A DNA stretch of 64,000 nt from positions 62,001 to 126,000 of the forward strand of contig JAIXUQ010000084.1 of NCBI GenBank assembly GCA_027483465.1, given 5' to 3'. Numbering within the stretch: position 1 is the stretch's first letter; every line of letters begins with the position of its first letter. Below are positions 25,596 through 34,753 of this stretch, piece by piece. Source of the stretch: Sphingomonadales bacterium. GTDB taxonomy: Bacteria > Pseudomonadota > Alphaproteobacteria > Sphingomonadales > Sphingomonadaceae. A program made the translations under genes and the position numbers. Below the pieces are notes generated by a model. It did no database searches and was not told the origin of the DNA. It was given only the letters and a program-made list of their open reading frames with translations.

Positions 25596-27197
25596 TCAGG
25601 CGGCATGCGGGGCGGCGGCGCGCACGCCCTGATCGACATGGGCTTCGAACTGGGCGAAATTGGCGATGAACATGCCGACCAGTTTCTTCGCCTGCGCGTC
25701 ATAGGCCGCCTTGTCGGCCCAGGTGTCGCGCGGGTTGAGGATGGTGGGATCAACGCCGGGCACGCTCACCGGCACGGCAAAGCCGAAATTCGGATCGGTG
25801 CGGAATTCGGCGCTGTTGAGGCTGCCATCGAGCGCGGCGTTGAGCAGCGCGCGGGTGGCCTTGATCGGCATGCGGTGGCCGCCGGCGGTCGCGCTGCCGC
25901 CGGTCCAGCCGGTGTTGACCAGCCAGACATCGACATTGCCCTTGCCGATCCGCTCCTTCAGCAGATTGCCATAGACCGACGGGTGGCGCGGCATGAACGG
26001 CGCGCCAAAGCAGGTGGAGAAGGTGGCATCCGGCTCGGTCACGCCGATTTCGGTGCCGGCCACACGCGCGGTATAGCCCGACAGGAAATGATACATGGCC
26101 TGATCGGGGGTGAGGCGGGCGATCGGCGGCAGGATGCCAAAGGCATCGGCGGTGAGCATGATGATGTTGCGCGGCACCGGGCCCATGTTGGCGGCCGAGG
26201 CATTGGGGATGAACTCGATCGGGTAGGAGCCGCGGCTGTTCTCCGCCAGGCTGTTGTCGTCCAGGTCGATCTTGCGGGTGACCGGATCGATGACGACATT
26301 TTCCAGCACCGTGCCAAAGCGGCGGGTGGTGGCATAGATTTCGGGCTCGGCCTCGGCCGAAAGCCGGATCATCTTGGCATAGCAGCCGCCTTCGAAATTG
26401 AACACGGCGGTATCCGACCAGCCATGTTCATCATCGCCGATCAGGGTGCGGCTGGCATCGGCCGACAGCGTCGTCTTGCCGGTGCCCGACAGGCCGAAGA
26501 AGATGGCGGTGTCACCATTGGGGCCGATGTTGGCGGAACAGTGCATCGGCATCACGCCCGATTGCGGCAGCAGGTAATTCAGGATGGAGAAGACCGATTT
26601 CTTCATCTCCCCGGCATAGGCGGTGCCGCCGATCAGCACGGTCTTGCCTTCGAAATCCACCGCCACCACGGTTTCGCTGCGGCAGCCGTGGCGGGCCGGA
26701 TCGGCCTTGAAGCTGGGCAGATCGATGATCGTGTATTCGGGCAGGAAATCGGCCAGATCGGCGAGTTCGGGGCGCACCAGCAGGGTGCGGATGAACAGGC
26801 TGTGCCAGGCATATTCGGTGATCACCCGCACCTTCACCCGGTGTTCGGGCTGGCTGCCGCCATAAAGATCCTGCACGAACAGATCGGTCTTGCCGGCCAG
26901 CGCGGCCTGGAAATCGGCCTTGATCGCGGCGAACTGGGCGGGGGTGATGCTCTTGTTCTTCTCCCACCAGATGCTGTTTTCGGTGGCGGCGTCGCGCACG
27001 ATGAACTTGTCGTTGGCGCTGCGGCCGGTGTGCTTGCCGGTTTTCACCACCAGCGCGCCATGTTCGGAAAGCAGGCCCTCGCCGCGCTGCACGGCCAGTT
27101 CCACCAGCGCGCCGGTGAGCAGGTTCCAGTGGAGAGTGGCGGGCGTGGCATAGCCCTGGGCAGCAAGACTGTGGCTGGACATCACGGTCGACGGCAT
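25596..27197 (-). CDS. pckA: Phosphoenolpyruvate carboxykinase (ATP)
   Basis: PckA converts oxaloacetate and ATP to phosphoenolpyruvate, the entry to gluconeogenesis. It is 533 residues, with [11 protein letters not shown], the kinase-1a loop [15 protein letters not shown] (near 238), the metal-binding GDDEHGW and the [10 protein letters not shown] box. It sits head to head with chvI, an arrangement conserved in many alphaproteobacteria. A sigma-70-like promoter with an embedded palindrome lies at 27250-27278. Confidence 0.97.
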   Translation of the reverse strand: MPSTVMSSHSLAAQGYATPATLHWNLLTGALVELAVQRGEGLLSEHGALVVKTGKHTGRSANDKFIVRDAATENSIWWEKNKSITPAQFAAIKADFQAALAGKTDLFVQDLYGGSQPEHRVKVRVITEYAWHSLFIRTLLVRPELADLADFLPEYTIIDLPSFKADPARHGCRSETVVAVDFEGKTVLIGGTAYAGEMKKSVFSILNYLLPQSGVMPMHCSANIGPNGDTAIFFGLSGTGKTTLSADASRTLIGDDEHGWSDTAVFNFEGGCYAKMIRLSAEAEPEIYATTRRFGTVLENVVIDPVTRKIDLDDNSLAENSRGSYPIEFIPNASAANMGPVPRNIIMLTADAFGILPPIARLTPDQAMYHFLSGYTARVAGTEIGVTEPDATFSTCFGAPFMPRHPSVYGNLLKERIGKGNVDVWLVNTGWTGGSATAGGHRMPIKATRALLNAALDGSLNSAEFRTDPNFGFAVPVSVPGVDPTILNPRDTWADKAAYDAQAKKLVGMFIANFAQFEAHVDQGVRAAAPHAA

Positions 27198-27249
27198 GAT
27201 TTGGCTCCTTTATCCGGGGACCTTGCGGCCCCTCCCCCAGATGCAATGC

Positions 27250-27278
27250 GGCATAACGGACGCATACGTATTCGTCAA
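27250..27278 (-). promoter_or_regulatory. pckA: pckA promoter with overlapping 18-base palindrome
   Basis: On the minus strand TTGACG (27273-27278), a 17-base spacer and TATGCC (27250-27255) lie about 55 bases upstream of the pckA start. A near-perfect palindrome, GACGCATACGTATTCGTC (27259-27276, one mismatched pair), covers the spacer and most of the -35 element. A bound repressor there would block pckA. The site also lies about 115 bases upstream of divergent chvI. Confidence 0.5.
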
Positions 27279-27388
27279 AAGCGGCGATGCCCTTCTTTGG
27301 AACAGGGGAGCCATGCAACGGGCGCAAGCCGGCCGGCGGCGGCGCTGCCTCTTGCCAGCCGGGCCATGGCGCTCCACATAGGCAGGCG

Positions 27389-28129
27389 ATGGACCCCGGT
27401 GCCCCGCCACCTCCCACGATCGCCCTGGTTGATGATGATCGCAACATCCTCACCTCGGTCTCGATTGCGCTGCAGGCCGAAGGCTTTGCCGTGCGCCTCT
27501 ATTCCGATGGGGACAGCGCGCTGAAGGCGCTGATCGACAACCAGCCCGATCTGGTGGTGCTGGACATCAAGATGCCGCGCATGGACGGGATGGAGGTGCT
27601 GCGCCGCCTGCGCGAGAAGGCGCAGGTGCCGGTGATCTTCCTGACATCGAAGGACACCGAGATCGACGAGGCGCTGGGCCTGGCCATGGGCGCCGATGAC
27701 TATATCGGCAAGCCGTTCAGCCAGCGCCTGCTGATCGAGCGCATCCGCGCCGTGCTGCGCCGCACCGCCAACCGCCGGGCCGCCGAAATCCAGCCGGATC
27801 AGCCGGCGGCCGAACCGATCGTGCGCGGCCGCCTGACCATGGACCCGGCGCGCCACCGCGTGTTCTGGGATGCCGGCCCCGGCCGGCGCGGCGACGTGGC
27901 GTTGACGGTGACCGAATTCATGATCCTGGAAACGCTGGCCGCCCGCCCCGGCTTCGTGAAATCGCGCGACCAGCTGATGGATGCGGCCTATTCCCACGAT
28001 GTCTATGTGGATGATCGCACCATCGATTCCCACATCAAGCGGCTCCGCAAGAAATTCCGCACGGTGGACCACCAGTTCAAGGCGATCGAGACGCTTTATG
28101 GAGTCGGCTACCGCTTCAACGAGGAATAG
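27389..28129 (+). CDS. chvI: Response regulator ChvI (OmpR family)
   Basis: The protein is 246 residues: a receiver domain with acidic pocket VDDD (near 14), phosphoacceptor Asp in [14 protein letters not shown] (near 56) and [13 protein letters not shown] winged-helix DNA-binding domain follows ([49 protein letters not shown]). ChvI with ChvG controls envelope, acid-stress and succinoglycan/motility genes in rhizobia. Position beside pckA and before hprK/ptsH supports the name. Start ATG 27389 was chosen because the upstream extension is non-conserved. The chvG start may lie inside its end. Confidence 0.92.
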   Translation: MDPGAPPPPTIALVDDDRNILTSVSIALQAEGFAVRLYSDGDSALKALIDNQPDLVVLDIKMPRMDGMEVLRRLREKAQVPVIFLTSKDTEIDEALGLAMGADDYIGKPFSQRLLIERIRAVLRRTANRRAAEIQPDQPAAEPIVRGRLTMDPARHRVFWDAGPGRRGDVALTVTEFMILETLAARPGFVKSRDQLMDAAYSHDVYVDDRTIDSHIKRLRKKFRTVDHQFKAIETLYGVGYRFNEE

Positions 28130-29657
28130 GCGCCGGCCCGAGGCGGTGGTGCAGGAATGGCGCCGCAACCTGGGCTTCGGCAGCCTCAGGGCGCGCATCT
28201 TCGCGGTGAACCTGCTGGCGGTGGTGGTGCTGGCAATCATGCTGCTCTACCTCGACACCGTGCGCTCCCGCCTGCTGGACGAGCGCACCGATGCGGTGGC
28301 CAACGAGGCGGTGGCGATCGCCGGGCTGGCCAGCGACCTGCCGGTCGGGCTGGTGCGGCTGAGCTTTGCGCGCGGCACCCGCATCCGCCTCTATGCCGCC
28401 GATGGCGCGCTGATCACCGACAACTGGAGCCAGGCCAGCACCCGGCGCTTCACCATCGAGGACCCGGAACGTTACAGCTGGCGCCGTGCCTCGGCCAAGT
28501 TCATCGACCGGATGCTGGAGCTGGTGCAGAGCCGGCGCGATGTGGAAGCCTATGCCGAGGCCCGGCCCGACCGCGGCGGCCAGTGGCACGAGGTGCGCCG
28601 CGCGCTGGCCAGCGGCCGGCCGGCCACCGCGCTGCGCCGCGCCGGCGATGGCAGCTATGTGGTGGGGGCGGCGGTGCCGGTGCCGGGGCGCGGGGTGATC
28701 CACCTGCTCGATCATGCCGAGGATGTGGCCCGCGTGCTGCGCGCCGAGCGGCTGACCAGCTTCTGGCTGCTGCTGTCGGTTTCGGGCGTCACATTCGCGC
28801 TGTCGCTCTATCTGGCGCGCACCATCGTGCGGCCGCTGCGCCTGCTGGCGGTGGCGGCGCACCGGGTGCGGCTGGGCCGCAGCCGCGAGGTGGTGGTGCC
28901 GCGCCTGCCCGAACGGCGCGACGAGATCGGCGCCCTGGCCCGCGCCATCTCCGACATGTCAACCGCGCTGAGGCGGCAGATCGATGCCACCGAAGCCTTT
29001 GCCGCCGATGTGGCGCACGAGCTGAAGAACCCGCTGGCCTCGCTGCGATCGGCGGTGGAGGTGCTGGAACGGGTGGAGCAGCCGGATTTGCGCGCGCAAC
29101 TGCTGGCGGTGATCCGCGATGATGTGGGGCGGATTGACCGGCTGATCACCGATATCGCCGATGCCAGCCGGCTGGATGCCGAACTGTCGCGCACCGGGTT
29201 CCAGCCGATCGACGCGGTGGCGCTGGCCGATGGGCTGGTGGCGGCCTATGGCATCGCCGGCCAGCCGCGCGGCGTGGTGGTGGCGCGCAGCGGGCCGGCC
29301 GGGCCGCTGTGGATCGAGGGCGATGCCGGCCGGCTGGCGCAGGTGCTCAGGAACCTGATCGACAATGCCATCAGCTTTTCCCCCGCCGGCGGGCGGGTGA
29401 CGCTGGCGCTGGAGCGGCACGACGATCAGATCATGCTGGCGGTGAGCGACGAGGGGCCGGGCGTGCCGGCGGCCAACCGGCGCGACATTTTCCGGCGATT
29501 CTATTCCGAACGCCCGGCGGACGAGGATTTCGGCCGCCATTCCGGGCTGGGGCTTTCGATCGCCGCGGCCATCGTGGCGGCCCATGGCGGCAGCATCAGC
29601 GTGGATGAGGCACCCGGCGGCGGCGCCATGTTCCGCGTGGCGCTGCCGGCGGCGTGA
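28098..29657 (+). CDS. chvG: Sensor histidine kinase ChvG
   Basis: Two transmembrane helices ([19 protein letters not shown] and [19 protein letters not shown]) flank a periplasmic domain of roughly 150 residues. A HAMP linker precedes the HisKA box [20 protein letters not shown] (His near 308). The ATPase has N-box [22 protein letters not shown] and [16 protein letters not shown]. The start is uncertain: ATG 28098 overlaps chvI by 32 bases, and GTG 28146/28149 would give a non-overlapping product. The stop overlaps the next start (TGATG). In rhizobia the periplasmic protein ExoR restrains ChvG; no exoR is in the window. Confidence 0.92.
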   Translation: MESATASTRNRRRPEAVVQEWRRNLGFGSLRARIFAVNLLAVVVLAIMLLYLDTVRSRLLDERTDAVANEAVAIAGLASDLPVGLVRLSFARGTRIRLYAADGALITDNWSQASTRRFTIEDPERYSWRRASAKFIDRMLELVQSRRDVEAYAEARPDRGGQWHEVRRALASGRPATALRRAGDGSYVVGAAVPVPGRGVIHLLDHAEDVARVLRAERLTSFWLLLSVSGVTFALSLYLARTIVRPLRLLAVAAHRVRLGRSREVVVPRLPERRDEIGALARAISDMSTALRRQIDATEAFAADVAHELKNPLASLRSAVEVLERVEQPDLRAQLLAVIRDDVGRIDRLITDIADASRLDAELSRTGFQPIDAVALADGLVAAYGIAGQPRGVVVARSGPAGPLWIEGDAGRLAQVLRNLIDNAISFSPAGGRVTLALERHDDQIMLAVSDEGPGVPAANRRDIFRRFYSERPADEDFGRHSGLGLSIAAAIVAAHGGSISVDEAPGGGAMFRVALPAA

Positions 29658-31015
29658 TGGCCCCCGCGACCATTCCCGAGACCATCCATGCCACGGCGGT
29701 GGCGCTGGCCGGCCGCGCCATGCTGCTGCTGGGGCCGCCGGGCAGCGGCAAGTCCGATCTGGCGCTGCGGCTGGTGGCCGCCGGCTGGACGCTGGTGGCC
29801 GATGACCGGGTGGTGCTGGCGCGGGAGGGCGATGCCCTGCTGGCCAGCGCGCCGCCGCGCCTGGCGGGCCTGATGGAGGTGCGCGGGCTGGGCATCGTGG
29901 CCGAGCCGACCCGGCCGGCAAGCGTGGCGCTGGCGCTGGACCTGGCCCGCCGGCCGGAGCGGTTTCCGGACGCCGAGACGCTTGATCTGGCCGGCGTCGC
30001 GGTGCCGCTGCTGGCCTTTGATCCCTTTGGCCCATCGGCGGTGGAACGGGCGGCGCGGGCCTTGGCAACGCGCGGCCTTGGTGGCAGCAAGGCCGGCGTG
30101 CAACCGATATTGATCGTCACCGGCCTGTCGGGCGCGGGCAAGTCCACGGTGCTGAAGGCGCTGGAGGATGCCGGGCACGAGGTGGTGGACAATCTGCCGC
30201 TTGCCCTGCTGGATGGCCTGATCGCCAGCGCCGCGCCGCGCCCGATCGCGCTGGGGCTGGACAGCCGCACCCGCGCCTTTGATGCCCGCGCGCTTGCGGC
30301 ACGGGTGGCCGCCCTGCGCGATGCCGGGCGCGATGTGCGGCTGCTCTATCTTGATTGTGCCGAGGATGTGCTGATCCGGCGCTTTTCCGAAACCCGCCGC
30401 CGTCACCCGCTGGCGCTGGACCGGCCGGCGCGCGACGGCATCGCGGCCGAGCGTGACCTGCTGGAGACGCTGAAACGCCAGGCCGACATGGTGATCGACA
30501 GCAGCGAGCTTTCGGTGACCGATCTGCGCGCCCGCATCGCCGCGCGCTTTGGCGGCGGCTTCTCGCCCGGCCTCACCGTCACCATCATGAGCTTCGGCTT
30601 TGCCGCCGGCCTCCCGCGGGAGGCGGATCTGGTGTTCGACATGCGCTTCCTGGCCAATCCGCACTGGGACATGGCGCTGCGCCCATTGACCGGGGAGGAT
30701 CAGGCGGTGGCCGATCATGTGGCGGCCGATCCGCTCTATGCCGGCACGCTTGATCGGATCGATGATCTCGTGCGCAGCCTGCTGCCGGGCTATGTGCGCG
30801 AGGGCAAGGCCTATCTCACCATCGCCATCGGCTGCACCGGCGGCCGCCACCGCAGCGTGGCGGTGGCGCGCGCGCTGGCGGCGCGGCTGGAGGCAGCCGG
30901 TCAGGCCGTGGCACTGGTGCACCGGGATATCGCAAAACAGGCCGGCGATGCCGCGGTGGTGGCAGGCGCCCCATTGACAGACTCGGGCAAAGCGGGTGAG
31001 GCCAGCAGCCAATGA
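29657..31015 (+). CDS. Fused HPr kinase/phosphorylase - RapZ RNase adapter protein
   Basis: One uninterrupted 452-residue frame joins two usually separate proteins. Residues 1-142 are a short alphaproteobacterial-type HPr kinase: P-loop LGPPGSGKSDLALRL (25-39), DDRVVL, and the HprK signature MEVRGLGIV (73-81). Residues 150-445 are RapZ: P-loop VTGLSGAGKSTVLKALED (about 154), VVDNLP, ETRRRHPL, MSFGFAAGLP and the C-terminal CTGGRHRSV box (near 393). The junction (ALATRGLGGSKAGVQ) has no stop or start. It overlaps chvG by one base and the EIIA gene by four. Confidence 0.9.
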   Translation: MAPATIPETIHATAVALAGRAMLLLGPPGSGKSDLALRLVAAGWTLVADDRVVLAREGDALLASAPPRLAGLMEVRGLGIVAEPTRPASVALALDLARRPERFPDAETLDLAGVAVPLLAFDPFGPSAVERAARALATRGLGGSKAGVQPILIVTGLSGAGKSTVLKALEDAGHEVVDNLPLALLDGLIASAAPRPIALGLDSRTRAFDARALAARVAALRDAGRDVRLLYLDCAEDVLIRRFSETRRRHPLALDRPARDGIAAERDLLETLKRQADMVIDSSELSVTDLRARIAARFGGGFSPGLTVTIMSFGFAAGLPREADLVFDMRFLANPHWDMALRPLTGEDQAVADHVAADPLYAGTLDRIDDLVRSLLPGYVREGKAYLTIAIGCTGGRHRSVAVARALAARLEAAGQAVALVHRDIAKQAGDAAVVAGAPLTDSGKAGEASSQ

Positions 31016-31413
31016 TCGGGTTGGTTTTGGTCACCCACGGCAATCTTGCCCTGGAGTTCAAGGCGGCGATGGAGCATGTCGTCGGGGAACAGCCGTGCCT
31101 GCGCACCATCTGCATCGCGGCCGAGGATGACATGGAGGTGCGCCGCGCCGACATCGCCCGCGCCGTGGCCGAGTGCAATTCGGGCAAGGGCGTGATCATC
31201 CTGACCGACATGTTCGGCGGCACCCCGTCCAACCTCGCCATCTCGCTGCTCGGCCCGCAGGTGGAGGTGATCGCCGGGGTGAACCTGCCGATGCTGATCA
31301 AGCTGGCCAGCGTGCGCAAGGCCGGCACGGTTGAGGCCGCCGTGCAGGCCGCCCAGGATGCCGGGCGCAAATATATCGCGGTGGCCAGCCGCATGCTGGG
31401 CGAAGCGGCTTGA
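31012..31413 (+). CDS. PTS mannose-type EIIA protein
   Basis: The protein is 133 residues with the EIIA-Man fold signature: IGLVLVTHGNLALEF (phospho-His near residue 9) and VIILTDMFGGTPSNLAI. No EIIB or EIIC components are encoded, so it is expected to act as a regulatory phospho-acceptor, as in the alphaproteobacterial PTS where sugars are not transported. It overlaps the upstream fusion gene by four bases and the HPr gene by four. Confidence 0.92.
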   Translation: MIGLVLVTHGNLALEFKAAMEHVVGEQPCLRTICIAAEDDMEVRRADIARAVAECNSGKGVIILTDMFGGTPSNLAISLLGPQVEVIAGVNLPMLIKLASVRKAGTVEAAVQAAQDAGRKYIAVASRMLGEAA

Positions 31414-31688
31414 GCGCAACGGCCGGCCCGATTGCGGTTCCGATCACCAACCGGCGCGGCCTGCACGCGCGGGCCAGCGCCAAGTTCGTCACCCTGGCCT
31501 CCAGCTTTGATGCCGAGGTGACGGTGAGCCACGACGGTGCCGATGTCACCGGCACGTCGATCATGGGCCTGATGATGCTGGCCGCCGCCATGGGGGACAC
31601 GATCCAGATCAGCGCCACCGGCCCCGAGGCCGAGGCCGCGGTGGAGAAACTCGCCGGCCTGGTGCTCGACAAGTTCGGCGAGGATTGA
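31410..31688 (+). CDS. Phosphocarrier protein HPr (NPr-like)
   Basis: The protein is 92 residues. It carries the EI-dependent phospho-His site in RRGLHARASAKF (near residue 20) and the HPr-kinase serine motif GTSIMGLMMLAAAMG (Ser near 50). The matching kinase is encoded two genes upstream. The start appears to be TTG (31410) overlapping the EIIA stop (TTGA); no ATG or GTG fits. Enzyme I is not in this window. Confidence 0.92.
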   Translation: MSATAGPIAVPITNRRGLHARASAKFVTLASSFDAEVTVSHDGADVTGTSIMGLMMLAAAMGDTIQISATGPEAEAAVEKLAGLVLDKFGED

Positions 31689-31690
31689 GG

Positions 31691-33193
31691 ATGACATCGG
31701 CCCGGCTGCTGATCGCGGCGTTGATTGCAGCCAGCGCCGCCCCGGCCACCGCCGGCCCGGATGCCGACACCAAGGCCTGGCTGGCCCGCACCGCCGAACT
31801 TTCGAGCGATGCCATGGAAGGCCGCGATGCCGGCAGCCCTGGCCATGCCCGTGCCATCGCGCTGGTGGAAGGCTGGTTCAAGGCGGCCCGGCTGCAACCG
31901 GCGGGCAGCGGCGGCAGCTGGCGCCAGGCGGTGCCGCTGCACGAGGTGCGGGTGACGGCGGCGGCCATGCAGGTGGTGCAACCCGATGGCAGCGCCGCGC
32001 CGCTGAAGTTCCTGCACGAGGTGACGCCGCGCGCCGCCGCCGATCTGCCGGCCAGCCTGGCCGGCCCGATGCGCTTTGCCGGCTATTGCAGCAAGGCCGA
32101 GGCCGGCCCCGAACTGAAGGGCAAGATCGCCATCTGCTTTGGCAGCCGCCGCACCGGCCGCGCCGGCGCGGCCGAACGGCAGGCGGCGGTGACAGCGGCC
32201 GGCGCCACCGCCATGCTGGTGATCGATGATGTGGGTTTCAGCATCGAGCCGCCGCGCTGGCCCGATGCCTATGCCCGCAGCATCGCCCACGAGGGCGTGG
32301 CCATCGCCGGCGGCCTGCCGCTGTTCCGGGTCAACGGCAGCGCGCTGGCCACGCTGATCGCCGGCAGCGGCCGGTTGGCCGCCACCATCCTCACCGAAGC
32401 CACCTACCACCGCGATCTGGAGCGCTTCGACGTGCCCGGCCGCTTCGAGGCCAGCCTGACCATCACCACGCGCAATTTCGTTTCCGAACAACTGCTCGGC
32501 CTGTTGCCCGGCACCGACAAGGCGAAGGCCGGCGAAGTGCTGCTGGCCGGCGCCCATATCGATGGCTATGGCCTGGGTGAGCCGGTGAACGGCGATGCGC
32601 TGTACAACGGCAGTTTCGACGATGCCGCCTATGTGGCGCTGCTCAGCCAGTTGGCGCAGCGGCGGCGCGGCAAGGGCTTTGCCCGGCCGGTGCTGTTCGC
32701 GGTGTGGACGGCGGAGGAAAAGGGCCTGCTCGGCGCGCGCTGGTGGTTGCAGCATCCCACGCTGCCGCGCGCGCAGATCGCCGGCGTGATCAACCTTGAT
32801 CAATTGCGCCCGCTGTTCCCGCTGAAGGCGCTCACCCTGCACGGGCTGGGGCAGAACACGCTGGCCGACACGGCACGGGCGGTGGCGACCAGCCTCAACA
32901 TCCAGATCCGCCCCGACCTGGAGCCTGAGCGCAACCTCATCCGCCGGGTGGACAGCTGGCCGTTCATGGAGGCCGGCATCCCGGCGGTGAATTTCGTCTT
33001 TGCCTATGATCCGCGCACCGAGGCGGAGCGGATTTACCGCGACTGGTACCAGCGCCGCTATCACCGCCCGCAGGACGACATGACGACGCCGCTGGATCTG
33101 ACCGCGGCGCGCGATTTCAACCGGTTTTTCTACACGCTGGTCGAAACCGCGGCCAACGCCCCGGCCAGGCCGGCGCTGATCCCGGCGCCCTGA
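31691..33193 (+). CDS. Exported M28-family metallopeptidase
   Basis: The protein has about 500 residues: a signal peptide (RLLIAALIAASAAPATAG), a protease-associated-like insert (about 110-250) and a co-catalytic zinc peptidase domain. Likely ligands are His/Asp in AGAHIDGYG (near 287), Asp in GSFDDAAY (near 309), the Glu-Glu pair in WTAEEKGLLG (near 341) and His in YHRPQDD (near 456). The usual GxDDNASG is altered to NGSFDDA. Start ATG 31691 follows GAGG; a TTG at 31685 overlaps the HPr stop. It is probably co-transcribed with the PTS genes by read-through. Confidence 0.87.
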   Translation: MTSARLLIAALIAASAAPATAGPDADTKAWLARTAELSSDAMEGRDAGSPGHARAIALVEGWFKAARLQPAGSGGSWRQAVPLHEVRVTAAAMQVVQPDGSAAPLKFLHEVTPRAAADLPASLAGPMRFAGYCSKAEAGPELKGKIAICFGSRRTGRAGAAERQAAVTAAGATAMLVIDDVGFSIEPPRWPDAYARSIAHEGVAIAGGLPLFRVNGSALATLIAGSGRLAATILTEATYHRDLERFDVPGRFEASLTITTRNFVSEQLLGLLPGTDKAKAGEVLLAGAHIDGYGLGEPVNGDALYNGSFDDAAYVALLSQLAQRRRGKGFARPVLFAVWTAEEKGLLGARWWLQHPTLPRAQIAGVINLDQLRPLFPLKALTLHGLGQNTLADTARAVATSLNIQIRPDLEPERNLIRRVDSWPFMEAGIPAVNFVFAYDPRTEAERIYRDWYQRRYHRPQDDMTTPLDLTAARDFNRFFYTLVETAANAPARPALIPAP

Positions 33194-33220
33194 ACGCCGC
33201 TCTCTACGCCCGGAAGGGCG

Positions 33221-33244
33221 GCCGGGCGGGTTGCCCCGCCCGGC
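33221..33244. terminator. Hairpin between convergent M28 and methyltransferase genes
   Basis: GCCGGGCGGG (33221-33230), a four-base TTGC loop, and CCCGCCCGGC (33235-33244) make a perfect ten-base stem. There is no T-tract, but the position between two convergent genes fits a bidirectional terminator. Confidence 0.55.
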
Positions 33245-33251
33245 GCATCCC

Positions 33252-34052
33252 TCATTTGGCCGGCTTGATGAACTTCAGGGTCATGCGGTCCGATTCGCCG
33301 ATCGCGGCATATTTGGCTCGGTCGGTGTCGCCCTCGGCATAGTTGGGCGGCAGGGTCCAGACGCCCTTGGGATAATCCTTGGTGTCCTTGGCGTTGGCGT
33401 TGACTTCCGAGGCCGCGACAAACTTGAAGCCGGCCTTTTCGGCCAGCGCCTTCACATAGGAAACCTTCATGTAGCCGCTGGTCTTCATCGCCGCGTCCGG
33501 CCGGTCTTCGGGCAGGCGATGCTCGACGATGCCCAGCGTGCCGCCGGGCTTCAACGCCTTGAAGAAGGCATCGAAGGCGGCCTGGTCAAAGCCGCCCATG
33601 TGCCAGTTGTGGACGTTGCGGAAGCTCACCACCGCGTCCGCGCTGCCCGGTTCGGCGATGTCATAGGCATCCTTGCCGAACGGCGTCACCTTGATGGCGC
33701 CAAACACCGCCTTGTCGGCGAATTTGGTCTTGAACGTCTCCACGCTCTTGGCCGCGCCCATCGAGGCGAGCGGGTTGTTGTGGGCGGCGATATACTGGCC
33801 CTTGTCCTTCAGCGCCGGGGCGATGATTTCGGTGTACCAGCCGCCCGACGGCCAGATTTCCACCACCGTGTCGGTGGGCTTGATCCCGAAAAAGGCCAGG
33901 GTGGCGGCCGGGTGGCGATGGGCGTCGCGGGCCTTGTTGGCATCGCTGCGCCACGGGCCGGCGAGCGCGGCATCAAAGGGGCCGGCGGCCAGCGCCGGGG
34001 CGGCGATGGCGGCGACGGCCAGGGCCGAAACAACAGCAAGGGTGCGGATCAT
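33252..34052 (-). CDS. Class I SAM-dependent methyltransferase-fold protein with signal peptide
   Basis: The protein has 266 residues with a clear signal peptide ending ALAVAAIAAPALAAG. A methyltransferase fold follows: TVVEIWPSGGWYTEI (altered SAM loop, near 62-77), VVSFRNVHNWHMGG, ALKPGGTLGIVEHRL (near 165). The family (predicted exported methyltransferases) is widespread in sphingomonads and other proteobacteria. The export signal is at odds with a SAM-dependent activity in the periplasm. The cognate substrate is unknown. Confidence 0.82.
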   Translation of the reverse strand: MIRTLAVVSALAVAAIAAPALAAGPFDAALAGPWRSDANKARDAHRHPAATLAFFGIKPTDTVVEIWPSGGWYTEIIAPALKDKGQYIAAHNNPLASMGAAKSVETFKTKFADKAVFGAIKVTPFGKDAYDIAEPGSADAVVSFRNVHNWHMGGFDQAAFDAFFKALKPGGTLGIVEHRLPEDRPDAAMKTSGYMKVSYVKALAEKAGFKFVAASEVNANAKDTKDYPKGVWTLPPNYAEGDTDRAKYAAIGESDRMTLKFIKPAK

Positions 34053-34158
34053 CGGGGTCAGTCTCCGTTGCGGGGTGCAGATGATGGGTATTGCGCCACG
34101 CCCCTGCGTGCAAGGCAGGACATTGCCTTAGGCTTAACCGGTTGCCAAGACCGCGCCG

Positions 34159-34356
34159 ATGGATGCGGAAACGACGCTGACCGGGCTGGTGATCGGCCTT
34201 GCCCTGGCGGGGCTGGGGGCCGCCGGCGGCATGGCCCGCGCCCGCGCGCCCTTGGCCTGGCATGCGCATCTGCCGTGGAACGGGGTGGCCTTTGTGGGGA
34301 TGGCCACCGCGCTGTTTGCCGCCGTGCACCTGTTCAACCTGTTCCGCCCCGCATGA
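34159..34356 (+). CDS. Small two-helix membrane protein
   Basis: A 65-residue reading frame with two predicted transmembrane helices (LTGLVIGLALAGLGAAGG and GVAFVGMATALFAAVHLFNLF) separated by a short basic loop. It starts about 100 bases after the divergent methyltransferase gene, and its end overlaps the thioesterase gene by 23 bases. The family was not recognised. Helix pattern and spacing support a real gene; composition alone does not. Confidence 0.55.
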   Translation: MDAETTLTGLVIGLALAGLGAAGGMARARAPLAWHAHLPWNGVAFVGMATALFAAVHLFNLFRPA

Positions 34357-34753
34357 GCGGCCCGGCCAGATCGGCCCTCACCCGCATCAACTGGCCGCTG
34401 GCCGCATCGATCAGCGCCCAGGTGGTGACGGCGCGGGCGCGCAGGCGGCCATCGGCGCCGGCGATCTCGACAAAACGGTCAAAGCGCGCGCCCTTGGGCT
34501 CCCCCACCCAGGTGGTGAGCAGCAGGGTTTCGCCCGGCAGCGTCTGTTTCAGATAATCAATCTCGTGCCGTGTCACCACCCAGATATGCGCCGCCACCTG
34601 TTCGGGCGTCGCCACGCTGTGCCAGTGCGCGGTGGCGACATCCTGCACCCAGCGCAGATAATGGATGTTGTTGACATGGCCCAGCGCATCGATGTCGGCC
34701 GCCGTGACGGTGACCGGCATCGAAAAGCCGTGGCGGCCGGCCGGGGCCGGCAT
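34334..34753 (-). CDS. Hotdog-fold acyl-CoA thioesterase
   Basis: The protein is 139 residues. The 4HBT signature (TAADIDALGHVNNIHYLRWVQD, Asp near 18 and GHVNN) identifies the YbgC/FadM-like subfamily that hydrolyses acyl-CoA thioesters. Start ATG 34753 shares one base with the stop of the upstream oligopeptidase gene (TGATG), so the two are coupled. The substrate chain length cannot be predicted. Confidence 0.88.
   Translation of the reverse strand: MPAPAGRHGFSMPVTVTAADIDALGHVNNIHYLRWVQDVATAHWHSVATPEQVAAHIWVVTRHEIDYLKQTLPGETLLLTTWVGEPKGARFDRFVEIAGADGRLRARAVTTWALIDAASGQLMRVRADLAGPLMRGGTG

Noticed and set aside
21724-25632. A 1302-codon open frame antisense to the TonB receptor
   Set aside because: The sense strand encodes a complete receptor with signal peptide and plug; the antisense product has no recognisable domain.
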